The notes beneath the pieces are model-generated. The model had not been told where the DNA came from, did not search any database, and was given only the letters and a program-made list of their open reading frames with translations. 64,000 nt of DNA from Piscinibacter gummiphilus (GTDB taxonomy: Bacteria > Pseudomonadota > Gammaproteobacteria > Burkholderiales > Burkholderiaceae_C): positions 3,720,001 through 3,784,000 of the forward strand of contig NZ_CP015118.1 in assembly GCF_002116905.1 (NCBI RefSeq). Reading direction: 5' to 3'. Shown one piece after another: positions 63,000 to 64,000 of this stretch. The first letter of the stretch is position 1. Each line of letters begins with the position of its first letter. The translations under genes were made by a program, and so were the position numbers.

Positions 63000-63979
63000 T
63001 TGACGAGCCCGATCGTGGTCAGCACGTCCTTGACCCGTGCCTGGTCGGCCTTGAGGAACGCCGCGAACTGGTCGGCGTTCAGGTACGCGTCGTCCCAGCC
63101 GCGGGCCGTGAGCACCTTGGCCCACTCGGGCGACTTGACCGCCTTCTCGACGGCGGCCGCGAACGCGGTCTTCTGGGCCGGCGTGATGCCGGGGCCCGCG
63201 ACGATGCCCCGCCAGTTCACCAGTTCCACGTCCATGCCCTGCTCCTTCAGCGTGGGCACGTCCTTGCCCTGCATGCGGGCGGCGGTGGACACGCCCAGCG
63301 CGCGCAGCTTGCCGGCCTTGATCTGGCTCTCGAACTCGTTGTAGCCCGACACCCCGGCGGAGACGCGACCGCCCAGCATCTCGGCGAGCGCCTCGCCGCC
63401 GCCCGAGAACGGCACGTAGTTCAGCTTCGTGGCGTCGCCGCCCGCGGCCTTCGAGACCAGGCCCGCGAGGATGTGGTCGGCGCCGCCGGCCGAGCCGCCC
63501 GCCCACACCACCTTCGACGTGTCGGCCTTCAGCGCGGCCGCGAGGTCCTTCAGGGTCTTGTACGGCGAGCTGGCCGGCACCACCACGACGAGCGGGTCGC
63601 CGGTCAGGCGGGCGATGGGGGTCACGGCATCGAGCCCCACCGGCGCCTTGTTGGTGAGCACCGCGCCCACCATCGTGATGCCCATCACCATCAGCGTGTG
63701 GCCGTCGCCCTTCGCGGTGTTGACGAACTGGGCCAGGCCCACGGTGCCGCCGGCGCCGGGCACGTTGACCACCTGCACGTTCTTCACGGCGCCGGTGGCC
63801 GTGAGCGTCTGCTGGAGCATGCGCGAGGCGCTGTCCCAGCCGCCGCCGGGCGCGGCGGGCGCGATGATCTTCAGGTCGGTGAGCCCCTGCGCGGCGGCGG
63901 GGGTGCCCCAGGCGGCGGCGAGGGCCAGCGCGGCAGCGGTGAACGAACGTCGGGCGAGGCGGAAGTCGGTACGGGACAT
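62996..63979 (-). CDS. tctC: Tripartite tricarboxylate transporter TctC/Bug substrate receptor
   Basis: A 327-residue periplasmic receptor of the Bug/TctC family, greatly expanded in Burkholderiales. Seen: signal peptide to ~30 (AAA-QG), then LKIIAPAAPGGGWDSASRMLQQTL, VQVVNVPGAGGTVGLAQFV, and VVWAGGSAGGADHILAG; Asp in the binding pocket region. It is the first gene of the tctCBA operon. Substrate unknown. ATG at 63979, 21 bases from the window edge, so the promoter is not seen. Confidence 0.95.
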   Translation of the reverse strand: MSRTDFRLARRSFTAAALALAAAWGTPAAAQGLTDLKIIAPAAPGGGWDSASRMLQQTLTATGAVKNVQVVNVPGAGGTVGLAQFVNTAKGDGHTLMVMGITMVGAVLTNKAPVGLDAVTPIARLTGDPLVVVVPASSPYKTLKDLAAALKADTSKVVWAGGSAGGADHILAGLVSKAAGGDATKLNYVPFSGGGEALAEMLGGRVSAGVSGYNEFESQIKAGKLRALGVSTAARMQGKDVPTLKEQGMDVELVNWRGIVAGPGITPAQKTAFAAAVEKAVKSPEWAKVLTARGWDDAYLNADQFAAFLKADQARVKDVLTTIGLVK

Positions 63980-64000
63980 GGCGATCTCTTTCGAAGGTTG

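Overview
The window is about 70% GC, with tightly packed genes and many 4-bp start/stop overlaps. It looks like chromosomal DNA of a betaproteobacterium of the order Burkholderiales, probably from the Rhizobacter/Piscinibacter/Roseateles/Leptothrix neighbourhood. Support comes from a tripartite tricarboxylate transporter with a Bug-type receptor, a PEP-CTERM protein, bacterial phenylalanine hydroxylase, DusC, and the style of glnS and argD. I saw no rRNA, tRNA, CRISPR array, integrase or insertion sequence.

Layout. 1-5974: metabolic and transport genes (alpha/beta hydrolase cut by the window edge, luciferase-like monooxygenase, SulP transporter, YebC regulator, LysE exporter, quinone reductase). 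6082-19354: an accessory locus. A leftward operon of eleven genes encodes type IV secretion/conjugation parts: a FlhD/FlhC-like activator, a TraI-like (MOBH) protein, a TraD-like coupling ATPase, a DUF4400 membrane protein, TrbB, TrbC, TrbD, TrbE, TrbJ, TrbL and a 93-residue protein. A BetR/receiver regulator is divergent to it. 19367-22198: a lipoprotein with a propeller-like body, a bactofilin-like protein and a proline-rich membrane protein. 22311-28472: PPK2, a lipoprotein carboxypeptidase, a LytS/LytTR two-component pair and small envelope proteins. 28719-32959: a five-gene envelope operon (periplasmic protein, ABC ATPase, FtsX permease, LolA-like protein, outer membrane barrel). 33033-45129: housekeeping (glnS, dusC, an FKBP, a lipase-like hydrolase, PBP1A, argD behind an Arg-rich leader peptide, a GNAT). 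45237-48707: a secreted alpha-amylase and a divergent DUF1349 protein. 48708-64000: DUF808, VOC, an OmpR-type two-component pair, a TAXI receptor, aminopeptidase P, a PEP-CTERM protein, a deacetylase-like hydrolase, phhA, LysE, a diguanylate cyclase and the tctCBA operon.

The most unusual part is the 6-19 kb locus. It keeps the inner-membrane and ATPase half of a Trb-type apparatus as intact, overlapping genes. It has no VirB8/TrbF, VirB9/TrbG, VirB10/TrbI or integrase. The MOBH relaxase-like protein has lost its metal-binding His/Asp motifs, and the coupling ATPase has a degenerate P-loop. It therefore does not look like a working conjugative element; it may be a domesticated secretion or envelope machine under its own regulators. 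The second notable signal is a probable arginine attenuator in front of argD (43131-43282): a 21-codon leader peptide ending in clustered Arg codons, alternative hairpins and an intrinsic terminator.
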